From assembly GCA_050012355.1 (NCBI GenBank), contig JBEKHI010000347.1, positions 1-8,914 on the forward strand: a stretch of DNA of 8,914 nucleotides, given 5' to 3'. This stretch comes from JBEKHI01 sp050012355. Its GTDB lineage: Bacteria > Actinomycetota > Actinomycetes > Streptosporangiales > Streptosporangiaceae. The notes under the pieces are model-generated. The model saw only the letters and a list, made by a program, of their open reading frames with translations. It did not search any database and was not told where the DNA came from. Positions 1 to 6,476 of this stretch are shown one piece after another. The position numbers were made by a program, and so were the translations under genes. Each line of letters starts with the position of its first letter. Position 1 is the stretch's first letter.

Positions 1-12
1 GCCCGGCACTAG

Positions 13-69
13 CCCCATGGATGTCCCATCGAGGGGCCTATCACGCTATCGATGGGACATCCATGGGGT
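13..69. repeat. Hairpin-forming dispersed repeat, copy 1
   Basis: Bases 13-32 and 49-68 form a perfect 20-bp inverted repeat around a 16-base loop. The core arms are GATGTCCCATCG (20-31) and CGATGGGACATC (50-61). A related copy lies at 624-673 in the same orientation, offset by 604 bases. The two share both 12-base arms, the same 18-base distance between them, and a 20-base identical right flank (50-69 and 654-673). The copy lies upstream of the DUF6918 gene, 58 bases before its ribosome binding site. It could be a terminator of an upstream gene, a protein-binding site or a REP/MITE-like element; the sequence alone does not decide. Confidence 0.85.
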
Positions 70-126
70 GCCGACCGCCGGAACGCGTATCAAGCGAGCG
101 GGCCGCCGCCTCCTGTGGCCGACGCT

Positions 127-133
127 AAGGAGG
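127..133 (+). promoter_or_regulatory. Ribosome binding site of the DUF6918 gene
   Basis: AAGGAGG, a near-perfect Shine-Dalgarno sequence, lies six bases before the ATG at 140. It fixes that ATG as the start and excludes the upstream in-frame ATG at 17, which lies inside the hairpin repeat. Confidence 0.85.
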
Positions 134-139
134 CTTCAG

Positions 140-583
140 ATGACCACGCTTCAGGAAACCCTGCTCGCACCCGGCACAAAGCCGTCGGTGGTTGCCGACT
201 GCATGACGCTGATCCAGCAAGAGGTCAAGGACATGTCCGGGATCTCGGGGACGGCGATCAAGGTCGCCTACAAGTCGGTGACGACGTTCGCCGCGGACCA
301 TGTTCAGTTCACCGTCGAGAGCAAACTGCCGGCAATGGTGCAGCAGCTTGAGCCCTACTGGGCGGATTTCAACGCCAGCGGGGGCAGCGATTTCGGTGAC
401 TACCTGACCAAAAACTCCGAAGACGTGACCGGCGCCCTGTTGTCGGTGACCGACGCGCACGCCGCCTCGCCGACGGCCCGGCCGGTCGTCGTGAAGGCCT
501 ACAAGGCTGTGCGCGGGCACGCGGTCAAGCACGTCTCCGCCGCCCTCCCCCGGGTCGGCGCCCTAGTACAGAAGTACGCGTAG
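140..583 (+). CDS. DUF6918 family protein
   Basis: This 147-residue soluble protein has no signal peptide or membrane segment. Its sequence matches, from memory, a small actinobacterial family annotated DUF6918. Recognisable blocks are the N-terminal TLQETLLAP, the EVKDMSGISG segment at 28-37, the EPYWADFNASGG block at 71-82 and the C-terminal ALPRVGALVQKYA at 135-147. It is probably all helical. No function is established for the family and no catalytic motif is visible. The start at 140 follows a strong ribosome binding site. An ATG at 17 would add 41 Arg-rich residues read through the hairpin repeat and is unlikely. The gene stands alone, convergent to hisF, and is bracketed by the two hairpin repeats. 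No clear promoter is visible in the 57 bases between copy 1 and the ribosome binding site. Confidence 0.85.
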   Translation: MTTLQETLLAPGTKPSVVADCMTLIQQEVKDMSGISGTAIKVAYKSVTTFAADHVQFTVESKLPAMVQQLEPYWADFNASGGSDFGDYLTKNSEDVTGALLSVTDAHAASPTARPVVVKAYKAVRGHAVKHVSAALPRVGALVQKYA

Positions 584-623
584 CTCGCATATCGCCTCGC
601 TGGAGGCCTTCTACGTGCCTGTC

Positions 624-673
624 GATGTCCCATCGCTGGGGCTATAGCGCCTCCGATGGGACATCCATGGGGT
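624..673. repeat. Hairpin-forming dispersed repeat, copy 2
   Basis: The arms GATGTCCCATCG (624-635) and CGATGGGACATC (654-665) form a perfect 12-bp stem around 18 bases. The outer left flank does not match copy 1, so the stem is shorter here. Over the 50-base unit shared with copy 1 about 42 positions agree; inside the loop GGG, CTAT and CGC are kept in register. The copy lies between the stops of the convergent DUF6918 gene (583) and hisF (700), where it could act as a bidirectional transcription terminator. There is no flanking T tract on either strand. Confidence 0.85.
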
Positions 674-699
674 CGGGACGGGTCGCGGGCGCCGCGGGC

Positions 700-1461
700 C
701 TAACGCACCGGGTGACCGGCGGCGCGCAGGGCGTCTTTGACCTGGCCGATGCGGAGCGTGCCGAAGTGGAAGACCGACGCGGCTAGTACGGCGTCGGCGC
801 CCGCGTCCACGGCGGGGGCGAAGTGCGCGAGCGTACCGGCCCCGCCGCTGGCGATCACCGGGACGGTCACCTTCGAGCGGACGAGCCGGATCAGTGACAG
901 GTCGAAGCCGTCGGCGGTGCCGTCGGCGTCCATCGAGTTCAGCAGGATCTCTCCGGCACCCAGCTCCGCGCCCCGCGCCGCCCAGGAAACCGCGTCGATG
1001 CCGGTGCCGCGACGGCCGCCGTGGGTGGTCACCTCGAACCCCGACTCGGTGCCGTCGGCGCGCCGGGCGTCCACCGAGAGCACGACGCACTGCGCGCCGA
1101 ACCGCAGCGCGGCCTCCGACAGCAGTTCCGGCCGGGCGATCGCCGCGGTGTTCAGCGACACCTTGTCCGCACCCGCCCGCAGCAGCGCGTCCACGTCGCC
1201 GACCGACCGGACACCGCCGCCCACCGTCAGCGGGATGAACACCTGCTCGGCGGTGCGCCGTACGACGTCGTACATCGTCGAACGCTCACCGGACGACGCG
1301 GTGATGTCGAGGAAGGTGAGCTCGTCGGCCCCCTCGGCGTCATAACGCGCGGCCAGTTCCACCGGATCACCGGCGTCCCGCAGGTTGAGGAAGTTCACCC
1401 CCTTGACGACCCGCCCGGCGTCCACGTCGAGGCACGGGATAACCCGGACCGCGACGCTCAC
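700..1461 (-). CDS. hisF: Imidazole glycerol phosphate synthase, cyclase subunit HisF
   Basis: HisF is the cyclase half of IGP synthase. It uses ammonia delivered by HisH to convert PRFAR to imidazole glycerol phosphate and AICAR, in the cytosol. The 253-residue product has the usual family length and a complete (beta/alpha)8 barrel. The two catalytic aspartates are present: Asp12 in the IPCLDVD segment and Asp131 in the VLSVDARR strand. Phosphate-binding loops are at GGGVRS (81-86) and ASGGAG (204-209), and the conserved HGGR lies near 147-150. The GTG start overlaps the priA stop by four bases (GTGA). This is the last gene of the operon. hisI, which often follows in actinobacteria, is replaced here by a convergent unrelated gene. 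Confidence 0.98.
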   Translation of the reverse strand: MSVAVRVIPCLDVDAGRVVKGVNFLNLRDAGDPVELAARYDAEGADELTFLDITASSGERSTMYDVVRRTAEQVFIPLTVGGGVRSVGDVDALLRAGADKVSLNTAAIARPELLSEAALRFGAQCVVLSVDARRADGTESGFEVTTHGGRRGTGIDAVSWAARGAELGAGEILLNSMDADGTADGFDLSLIRLVRSKVTVPVIASGGAGTLAHFAPAVDAGADAVLAASVFHFGTLRIGQVKDALRAAGHPVR

Positions 1462-2183
1462 GGTCTGGGCTCCAATACCGCGGCTAGCGCCTCCGGTAGC
1501 GTGAACGCCCCGGCATACAGGGCCTTGCCGACGATGGCGCCCTCCACACCAGCGACCGTGGCGATGGCCCGCAGGTCATCCAGTGACGACACTCCTCCGC
1601 TGGCCACCACCGGGGCCGACGTCGCGGCACAGACCGAACGGAGCAGATCCAGGTTGGGACCGCGCAGCGTCCCGTCTTTGAGAACGTCGGTGACCACGTA
1701 CCGGGCGCAGCCCTGGGAGTTGAGCCGGTCAAGCACCTCGAACAGCTCGCCGCCGGAGGAGGTCCAGCCGCGCGCCGCGAGCGTGGTTCCCCGCACGTCG
1801 AGCCCGACCGCGATCCGGTCCCCGTACCGGGCGATGACCGACGCGACCCAGTCCGGGTTCTCCAGGGCGGCGGTCCCGATGTTCACCCGGGTGCAGCCGG
1901 TAGTGAGCGCTCGCTCAAGGGACGCGTCGTCCCGGATACCGCCGGACATCTCCACGTTGATGTCCAGCTTTCCGACGACCTCGGCCAGCAGCGGCGCGTT
2001 CGATCCGCGGCCGAACGCGGCGTCCAGGTCCACCAGGTGAACCCAGGACGCCCCGGCGTCTCGCCAGGCGAGCGCCGCCGACAGCGGGTCGCCGTAGGTC
2101 GTCTCGGATCCGGCCTCGCCTTGGACGAGCCGTACCGCCTGTCCGCTCGCCACGTCCACGGCGGGCAGCAATTCAAGACTCAC
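1458..2183 (-). CDS. priA: Phosphoribosyl isomerase A (HisA, probable HisA/TrpF bifunctional PriA)
   Basis: This enzyme catalyses the Amadori isomerisation of ProFAR to PRFAR in histidine synthesis. In many actinobacteria the same enzyme also isomerises phosphoribosyl anthranilate for tryptophan synthesis. The 241-residue product is a full-length (beta/alpha)8 barrel. Catalytic aspartates are Asp10 (LLPAVD) and Asp166 (VVTDVLKDGT), and Asp129 lies in VGLDV. Phosphate loops are SGGIRDD (80-86) and ASGGVSS (194-200). Arg138 and Trp140 in ARGW correspond to the mycobacterial PriA residues Arg143 and Trp145, which move between the two substrate-specific conformations. Dual activity is inferred from this motif; whether the genome has a separate trpF cannot be seen. 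The GTG start overlaps the hisH stop by four bases. A plain hisA label is the alternative. Confidence 0.95.
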   Translation of the reverse strand: MSLELLPAVDVASGQAVRLVQGEAGSETTYGDPLSAALAWRDAGASWVHLVDLDAAFGRGSNAPLLAEVVGKLDINVEMSGGIRDDASLERALTTGCTRVNIGTAALENPDWVASVIARYGDRIAVGLDVRGTTLAARGWTSSGGELFEVLDRLNSQGCARYVVTDVLKDGTLRGPNLDLLRSVCAATSAPVVASGGVSSLDDLRAIATVAGVEGAIVGKALYAGAFTLPEALAAVLEPRP

Positions 2184-2791
2184 AGTGTCTCCAGCCAGTT
2201 TCTCAGCAGCACGGCACCCGCGTCACCCGACTTCTCCGGGTGAAACTGGGTGGCCCGCACCAGGTCGGTCTCCACCGCGGCGACGAAACGCGAGCCGTGC
2301 TCCGTCCACGACATCTGCGCGCCTGGAACCGGCGACGTCGCCGCGTAGGAGTGTACGAAGCAGAACCGCGCGTCCTCGACACCGCGCAGCAGCACCGAGC
2401 CAGGCGCGGCCGCTACGGTGTTCCACCCCATGTGCGGCAACGGCAGCGACCCGGAATCCAGCCGCTCCACCACACCCGGCCAGACGCTGACTCCGTCATC
2501 TGAGACCCCGTGCTCTACACCCGAGGAGAACAGCACCTGCATGCCCACGCAGATCCCGAGCACCGGACGGCCGAGCTGAATCCGTTCGAGGATCAGCTTG
2601 TCCCCGCCAACGGCCCGCAGCCCCGCCATGCAGGCCGCGAACGCTCCGACGCCAGGGACCACCAGCCCGTCGCAGGACAACGCCAGGTCAGGGTCGGCCG
2701 TCACGGTCACGGACGCACCGGCCCGCGCGACCGCCCGCTCCGCGGACCGCAGGTTCCCCGACCCGTAGTCGAGTACCACGACCGATTTCAC
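2180..2791 (-). CDS. hisH: Imidazole glycerol phosphate synthase, glutaminase subunit HisH
   Basis: HisH is the class I glutamine amidotransferase that hydrolyses glutamine and channels ammonia to HisF. The 203-residue product has the usual length. The catalytic triad is complete: Cys81 in GICVGMQ, and His184 and Glu186 in QFHPEKS. The N-terminal LDYGSGNLRS and the PHMGWN motif at 119-124 are typical of HisH. The oxyanion-loop segment PGVGAF is at 46-51. The GTG start overlaps the hisB stop by four bases (GTGA), and its own TGA overlaps the priA start in the same way. Its partner gene hisF lies one gene downstream, which suits a stoichiometric heterodimer. Confidence 0.98.
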   Translation of the reverse strand: MKSVVVLDYGSGNLRSAERAVARAGASVTVTADPDLALSCDGLVVPGVGAFAACMAGLRAVGGDKLILERIQLGRPVLGICVGMQVLFSSGVEHGVSDDGVSVWPGVVERLDSGSLPLPHMGWNTVAAAPGSVLLRGVEDARFCFVHSYAATSPVPGAQMSWTEHGSRFVAAVETDLVRATQFHPEKSGDAGAVLLRNWLETL

Positions 2792-3381
2792 AGCACGCCC
2801 TTGGTCGACGGCACCGTGCCCGCCGCCCGCGGGTCGAGCGACGCGGCGGACCGCAGCGCCCGCGCGAGGGCCTTGAACTGGGCCTCGACGATATGGTGCG
2901 CGTTCCGGCCGTAGAGCACCCGCACGTGCAGGCAGATCCCCGCCGAGAACGCGAACGACTCGAACACGTGCCGGGTCAGCGTCGTGTCGTAGGTCCCGAT
3001 CATCGGCGCCATGCTCTCGGGCTCGGAGTGGACCACGTACGGCCGACCCGACAGGTCGACCGCCGCCTGGACCAGCACCTCGTCCAGCGGCACCATCGCG
3101 TCACCAAATCGCGAGATTCCCGATTTGTCGCCGAGCGCCTCGCGCAGCGCCTGGCCGAGCGCGATCGACGTGTCCTCCACCGTGTGGTGCGCGTCGATCT
3201 CGATGTCGCCCTTGGTGCGGACCACCAGGTCGAGCAGCCCGTGCTTGGCTAGCTGCGCCAGCATGTGGTCGAAGAACGGGACACCCGTCGATATCTCCGA
3301 CCGGCCCGACCCGTCGATGTCCAGCTCCACCAGGATCGATGTCTCTTTGGTGTCGCGTGAAACACTCGCCGTTCTGGTCAT
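2788..3381 (-). CDS. hisB: Imidazoleglycerol-phosphate dehydratase HisB
   Basis: HisB dehydrates imidazole glycerol phosphate to imidazole acetol phosphate, using a manganese site. The 197-residue product is the monofunctional dehydratase, not the phosphatase-dehydratase fusion of enterobacteria, so a separate histidinol-phosphate phosphatase must be encoded elsewhere. The two internally repeated metal-binding motifs are intact: DAHHTVED at 63-70 and NAHHIVE at 160-166. FFDHML (36-41), KSGISRFGD (86-94) and the C-terminal PSTKGVL also fit the family. The ATG start overlaps the hisC stop by four bases (ATGA). Confidence 0.98.
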   Translation of the reverse strand: MTRTASVSRDTKETSILVELDIDGSGRSEISTGVPFFDHMLAQLAKHGLLDLVVRTKGDIEIDAHHTVEDTSIALGQALREALGDKSGISRFGDAMVPLDEVLVQAAVDLSGRPYVVHSEPESMAPMIGTYDTTLTRHVFESFAFSAGICLHVRVLYGRNAHHIVEAQFKALARALRSAASLDPRAAGTVPSTKGVL

Positions 3382-4442
3382 ATAAGAACATCCTCCAACG
3401 CGGCACGGAAGGCCGCCACCTCAGCCGAAGTCCCGACCGTCACCCGCAGGTAGCCCGCCGGGCCGGTCTCGCGGATCAGCACCCCATGGTCCAGTACTCC
3501 CTGCCAGACCGCGTGCCGGTCGGGAAACTTCCCGAAGAGCACGAAGTTGGCGTCGCTGTCCGCGACGTCGAGCCCGCGGCCACGGAGCCAGGACACCAGC
3601 GCGTCGCGCTCGTCCCTGATCGCGGCGACCGACGCCAGCGGCTCGGCCCGGTGCTCGATCGCGGCCCGCGCCACCGCCTGGGTGACCGACGACAGGTGGT
3701 ACGGCAGCCGGACCAGCAGCAACGTCTCGATCAGTTCCGGCGCCGCGGCCAGGTAGCCGACCCGGGCGCCCGCCATCGCGAACGCCTTGGACATGGTGCG
3801 GGTCACGACCAGCCGCGGCCTGCCAGGCAGCAGCGTCAGCGCCGACGGCGTGCCGGTCCGGGCGAACTCGAAGTAGGCCTCGTCGACCACCACGATCCCC
3901 GGCGCCGCGTCGTAGACCGCCTCGATGACCGGCAGGTCCATCGCGGTGCCGGTCGGGTTGTTCGGCGAGGTCAGGAACACCACCGCGGGCGCGTGCTCGC
4001 GGACCTGGCGGGCCGCTGTCGCGGCGGAGAGGCCGAAGTCGGCGTCCCGTTCCGCGGAGATCCACTCGGTCGAGGTGACCTTCGAGATCAGCGGGTGCAT
4101 CGAGTACGACGGCTCGAACCCCAATGCCCGGCGCCCCGGCCCGCCGTAGGCCTGCAGCAGCTGCTGGATGATCTCGTTCGATCCGTTGGCGGCCCACACC
4201 CGGTCACCGGTCAGCCCGTGCCCGAGGTAATCCGCCAGGTCCTTGCGCAGGTCGACGGCGTCGCGGTCCGGGTACCGGTTCAGCGTCCCGGCCGTCGCCG
4301 CCACCGCCTCACCGATGGCCCGCCGTAGTGCGTCGCTCGGCCCGTACGGGTTTTCATTGGTGTTCAGCAGCACCGGCACGTCGATTTGCGGCGCGCCGTA
4401 GGGGCTGAGGTCCTTTAGGTCATCCCGAACGCCGAACTCCAT
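3378..4442 (-). CDS. hisC: Histidinol-phosphate aminotransferase HisC
   Basis: HisC is a PLP-dependent class I/II aminotransferase that converts imidazole acetol phosphate and glutamate to L-histidinol phosphate. The 354-residue product is full length. The N-terminal NENPYGPS (29-36) is a signature segment. Further motifs are ANGSNE at 85-90, SPNNPTG at 159-165, Asp187 and Tyr190 in VDEAYFEF, the Schiff-base Lys219 in TMSKAFAMAG, and Arg227 with GYL. Substrate-carboxylate Arg333 is in YLRVTVGT. I chose the ATG at 4442, whose A is shared with the hisD stop (TGATG). The open frame runs upstream to 4550, but that adds 36 Arg-rich residues read through hisD. The family also holds aromatic aminotransferases; the operon position supports hisC. 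Confidence 0.97.
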   Translation of the reverse strand: MEFGVRDDLKDLSPYGAPQIDVPVLLNTNENPYGPSDALRRAIGEAVAATAGTLNRYPDRDAVDLRKDLADYLGHGLTGDRVWAANGSNEIIQQLLQAYGGPGRRALGFEPSYSMHPLISKVTSTEWISAERDADFGLSAATAARQVREHAPAVVFLTSPNNPTGTAMDLPVIEAVYDAAPGIVVVDEAYFEFARTGTPSALTLLPGRPRLVVTRTMSKAFAMAGARVGYLAAAPELIETLLLVRLPYHLSSVTQAVARAAIEHRAEPLASVAAIRDERDALVSWLRGRGLDVADSDANFVLFGKFPDRHAVWQGVLDHGVLIRETGPAGYLRVTVGTSAEVAAFRAALEDVLI

Positions 4443-5761
4443 CACTTCGGCACCCTTATTCTCACCGCGTCGACGTGGGCGGCCAGGTCTTCCGAGCCGC
4501 CGAGCGCGTCGATCAGCGGTGCTGTCCCCCTGAGGGCGGGCTCGTCGCACTCGATGACGTTGACCACCCGCAGGTACGGGTAGACCGACAGGCCGCTGGT
4601 GTGCCGGGCGGTGCCGCCGGTCGGCAGCACGTGGTTAGACCCGGCCAGGTAGTCGCCGAGCGAGACCGGCGAGTAGGGGCCGGAGAAGATAGCCCCCGCG
4701 TTCTGGATGCGGGCGGATACCATCTTGCTGTTATCAGTCTGGATCTCCAGGTGCTCGGGCGCCCAGGCGTCGGAGATCGCGATCGCGGCGTCGATGTCGT
4801 CCGCGAGGACATAACCGGACTGGCTTTCCAAGGCCGTCACGACCCGCTCCTGGTGCTTGGTCAGCGGGATCTGGCGGTCCAGCTCCGCGTCGACCTTGGG
4901 TAGCAGCTCCGGATCGGTGGTGATCAGCAGGCAGGCGGCGTTCTCGTCGTGCTCGGCCTGGCCGATCAGGTCGGCCGCGATGAAGGCCGGATTGGCGGCC
5001 GCGTCGGCGATGATCGCGATCTCGGTCGGGCCGTTCTCGCCGTCGATGCCGACGACGCCCTGCAGCACCCGCTTGGCGGCGGCCACGTACACGTTGCCGG
5101 GGCCGGTGATCACGTCGGCGGGCGCGCAGTCGTCCGTCCCGTAGGCGAACATCGCCAGCGCCTGGGCCCCGCCGACCGCGTGCACCTCGGTGATCCCCAG
5201 CAGCGCGCAGGCGGCGAGGATGACCGGATCGGGGTTGCCGTCCTGCTGGGGCGGGCTGGCGACCGCGATGCTGGCGACGCCGGCGGCCTGGGCGGGCACC
5301 ACGTTCATCACGACGCTCGACGGGTAAACGGTGAGCCCGCCCGGCACGTAGACGCCGGCCCGCTGCACGGGGATGAACTTGGTGGTGACGGTCAGGCCCT
5401 CGGCGGGGTTACTGGTTACCGGGCTTGGTATTTGCGCTTGGTGGACGACGCGGGCGCGGCGGATGGCCTCGGTGAGCGCGTCCTTGACGGCTGGATCGAG
5501 TGTGTCGAGCGCGCCGGTAATCGTGGCTTCGTCGACCAGCGTCGACTCGCGGTCGACATGGTCGAACCGTTTCGTATAGTCGCGGACGGCGGCGGCGCCC
5601 CGATGGTGAACGTCCTCGCAAATGGGTTTTACGAGGTCAACGGCCTTATCCACGTCGAGAGCGGCCCTCGGCAGTACGCCGTCGAGTGCGGCTCGGGTCA
5701 GGCTCGCGGCGGCACGGCCGCGCAGGTCAATGCGGTTTTGAATAGGGCTGGAGGCGTTCAC
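4442..5761 (-). CDS. hisD: Histidinol dehydrogenase HisD
   Basis: HisD performs the last two steps of the pathway, the zinc- and NAD-dependent oxidation of L-histidinol through histidinal to histidine. The 439-residue product has the expected length. By alignment from memory with the E. coli enzyme, zinc ligands are Gln268 and His271 (GQAEHDENA), Asp370 (SLGDYLAGSNHVLPTGG) and His429 near the C terminus. Catalytic Glu336 and His337 lie in APEHLEI. YVPGGLTVYPSSV (138-150) and the NAD-contacting GPGNVYV (220-226) are also present. The start is the GTG at 5761, with only a G-rich stretch before it and no strong ribosome binding site. It is the first his gene, 38 bases downstream of a membrane-protein gene. 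A weak 5-bp stem (5783-5795) lies in that gap. Confidence 0.98.
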   Translation of the reverse strand: MNASSPIQNRIDLRGRAAASLTRAALDGVLPRAALDVDKAVDLVKPICEDVHHRGAAAVRDYTKRFDHVDRESTLVDEATITGALDTLDPAVKDALTEAIRRARVVHQAQIPSPVTSNPAEGLTVTTKFIPVQRAGVYVPGGLTVYPSSVVMNVVPAQAAGVASIAVASPPQQDGNPDPVILAACALLGITEVHAVGGAQALAMFAYGTDDCAPADVITGPGNVYVAAAKRVLQGVVGIDGENGPTEIAIIADAAANPAFIAADLIGQAEHDENAACLLITTDPELLPKVDAELDRQIPLTKHQERVVTALESQSGYVLADDIDAAIAISDAWAPEHLEIQTDNSKMVSARIQNAGAIFSGPYSPVSLGDYLAGSNHVLPTGGTARHTSGLSVYPYLRVVNVIECDEPALRGTAPLIDALGGSEDLAAHVDAVRIRVPK

Positions 5762-5799
5762 CCGCCCCAGTTTACGGAGGGTCGCCTTTCAGGCGCTCA

Positions 5800-6339
5800 T
5801 CAGTCCGCATCCTGGACGGTGCCGAAGGGCGGGAGAGACTCCGATTGTGGCGGCTCGGCGCCGCGGACGCCCAGCTCACGCAGCAGGATGACAACGCTGG
5901 TGACCAGCGGCCAGAAGACCAGCGCGCTCTTGGCCCCGAGCGCCAGCGACGAGTTGAATATGGTGCCGTTGGCGGCGGTGCCGAGCTGGTGGTTGTAGGT
6001 GGACAGCCCGATGTTGTCGCCGATCCAGAGCATGACCAGGCCCCCGGCCACCGCTCCGGCGATCAACGCCAGCGCGACCGTGGATTTGTTCTGGCGCATC
6101 GCCAGCCAGCAGCCGAGCACACCGGTGATCAGCCCGCAGACCGCGCCGATCACGCAGAACCAGCCGTCGGCGGCGATGAACGCGCTGGTCTCGGCGTTCA
6201 CCACCTCGGCGGTGCCCTGGCTGACCTCCTGCAGCACCGCACGCGGCGCCACCAAGGCCCAGACCAGACCCGCGAGTACTCCTAGCAGGGCACTCCCGGC
6301 GAACGCGATCACCGCGGACCAGACCCGTGCCTTCACCAC
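5800..6339 (-). CDS. Four-helix membrane protein, DUF2567-like
   Basis: This 179-residue integral membrane protein has about four hydrophobic helices, near residues 9-31, 60-81, 87-106 and 136-154. A 28-residue segment before the second helix ends in AADGWF. The tail is hydrophilic and Pro-rich. The WALVAPR segment after helix 1 and the ADGxF motif before helix 2 resemble the actinobacterial DUF2567 family, whose function is unknown; this is recognition from memory and only moderately certain. The start is the GTG at 6339, the first start after an in-frame stop, with only a weak ribosome binding site. It lies 38 bases upstream of hisD on the same strand, so it may be co-transcribed with the histidine genes. 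Nothing in the protein suggests a role in histidine synthesis. Confidence 0.75.
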   Translation of the reverse strand: MVKARVWSAVIAFAGSALLGVLAGLVWALVAPRAVLQEVSQGTAEVVNAETSAFIAADGWFCVIGAVCGLITGVLGCWLAMRQNKSTVALALIAGAVAGGLVMLWIGDNIGLSTYNHQLGTAANGTIFNSSLALGAKSALVFWPLVTSVVILLRELGVRGAEPPQSESLPPFGTVQDAD

Positions 6340-6476
6340 TCGTCACCAGCCATCCGCACGATCATATCGCCGCCGCCTTATGAATATGGTTCGCAGTCCC
6401 GCGTGCCCTGGTCTGTTTGGGTGGATGCGCGACGGGCAGATGCACGGGTGGTTCTGACCCCTCGGAGGTAAGAGCA
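6340..6476. promoter_or_regulatory. Divergent intergenic region with candidate -10 elements
   Basis: This 137-base spacer separates two divergent genes and should hold promoters for both. On the - strand TATGAT (6361-6366) is a good actinobacterial -10 match, about 15-20 bases before the membrane-protein start. On the + strand TATGGT (6385-6390) fits the TANNNT consensus. Neither has a convincing TTGACA-like -35 at the right distance. The element calls are therefore tentative, although the local A/T-rich patch at 6361-6390 stands out in GC-rich DNA. Confidence 0.3.
6464..6468 (+). promoter_or_regulatory. Ribosome binding site of the membrane-anchored gene
   Basis: GGAGG lies eight bases before the ATG at 6477. 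It selects that ATG over an upstream in-frame start at 6417, which would add 20 residues ahead of the membrane helix. Confidence 0.8.

Noticed and set aside
17..139. N-terminal extension of the DUF6918 gene from an in-frame ATG at 17
   Set aside because: It is read through the hairpin repeat, is Arg-rich and has no ribosome binding site, whereas AAGGAGG precedes the ATG at 140.
13..673. The repeat pair as a CRISPR array
   Set aside because: Only two diverged copies separated by a complete gene, each itself an inverted repeat; no spacers or cas genes.
1021..2040. Long + strand open frame opposite hisF and priA
   Set aside because: It is antisense to two well-conserved enzymes, has low-complexity composition and no ribosome binding site; a GC-rich shadow.
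3105..3127. 7-bp inverted repeat CAAATCG/CGATTTG inside hisB
   Set aside because: It encodes the conserved KSGISRFG segment; the symmetry is likely a by-product of codons rather than an operator.
3339..4328. Long + strand open frame (329 codons) opposite hisC
   Set aside because: The product is rich in Arg, Gly and Pro and lies antisense to hisC, where codon bias clearly favours the - strand gene.
4443..4550. Extended HisC start inside hisD
   Set aside because: The added 36 residues are Arg-rich out-of-frame hisD sequence; the ATG at 4442 matches the family N terminus and couples to the hisD stop.
5783..5795. Small stem CGCCT/AGGCG between the membrane-protein gene and hisD
   Set aside because: Only five base pairs with no T tract; too weak to call a terminator or attenuator.
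4949..5998. Long + strand open frame opposite hisD and the membrane-protein gene
   Set aside because: It spans two unrelated - strand genes and their gap, with shadow-like Gly/Asp/Val composition.
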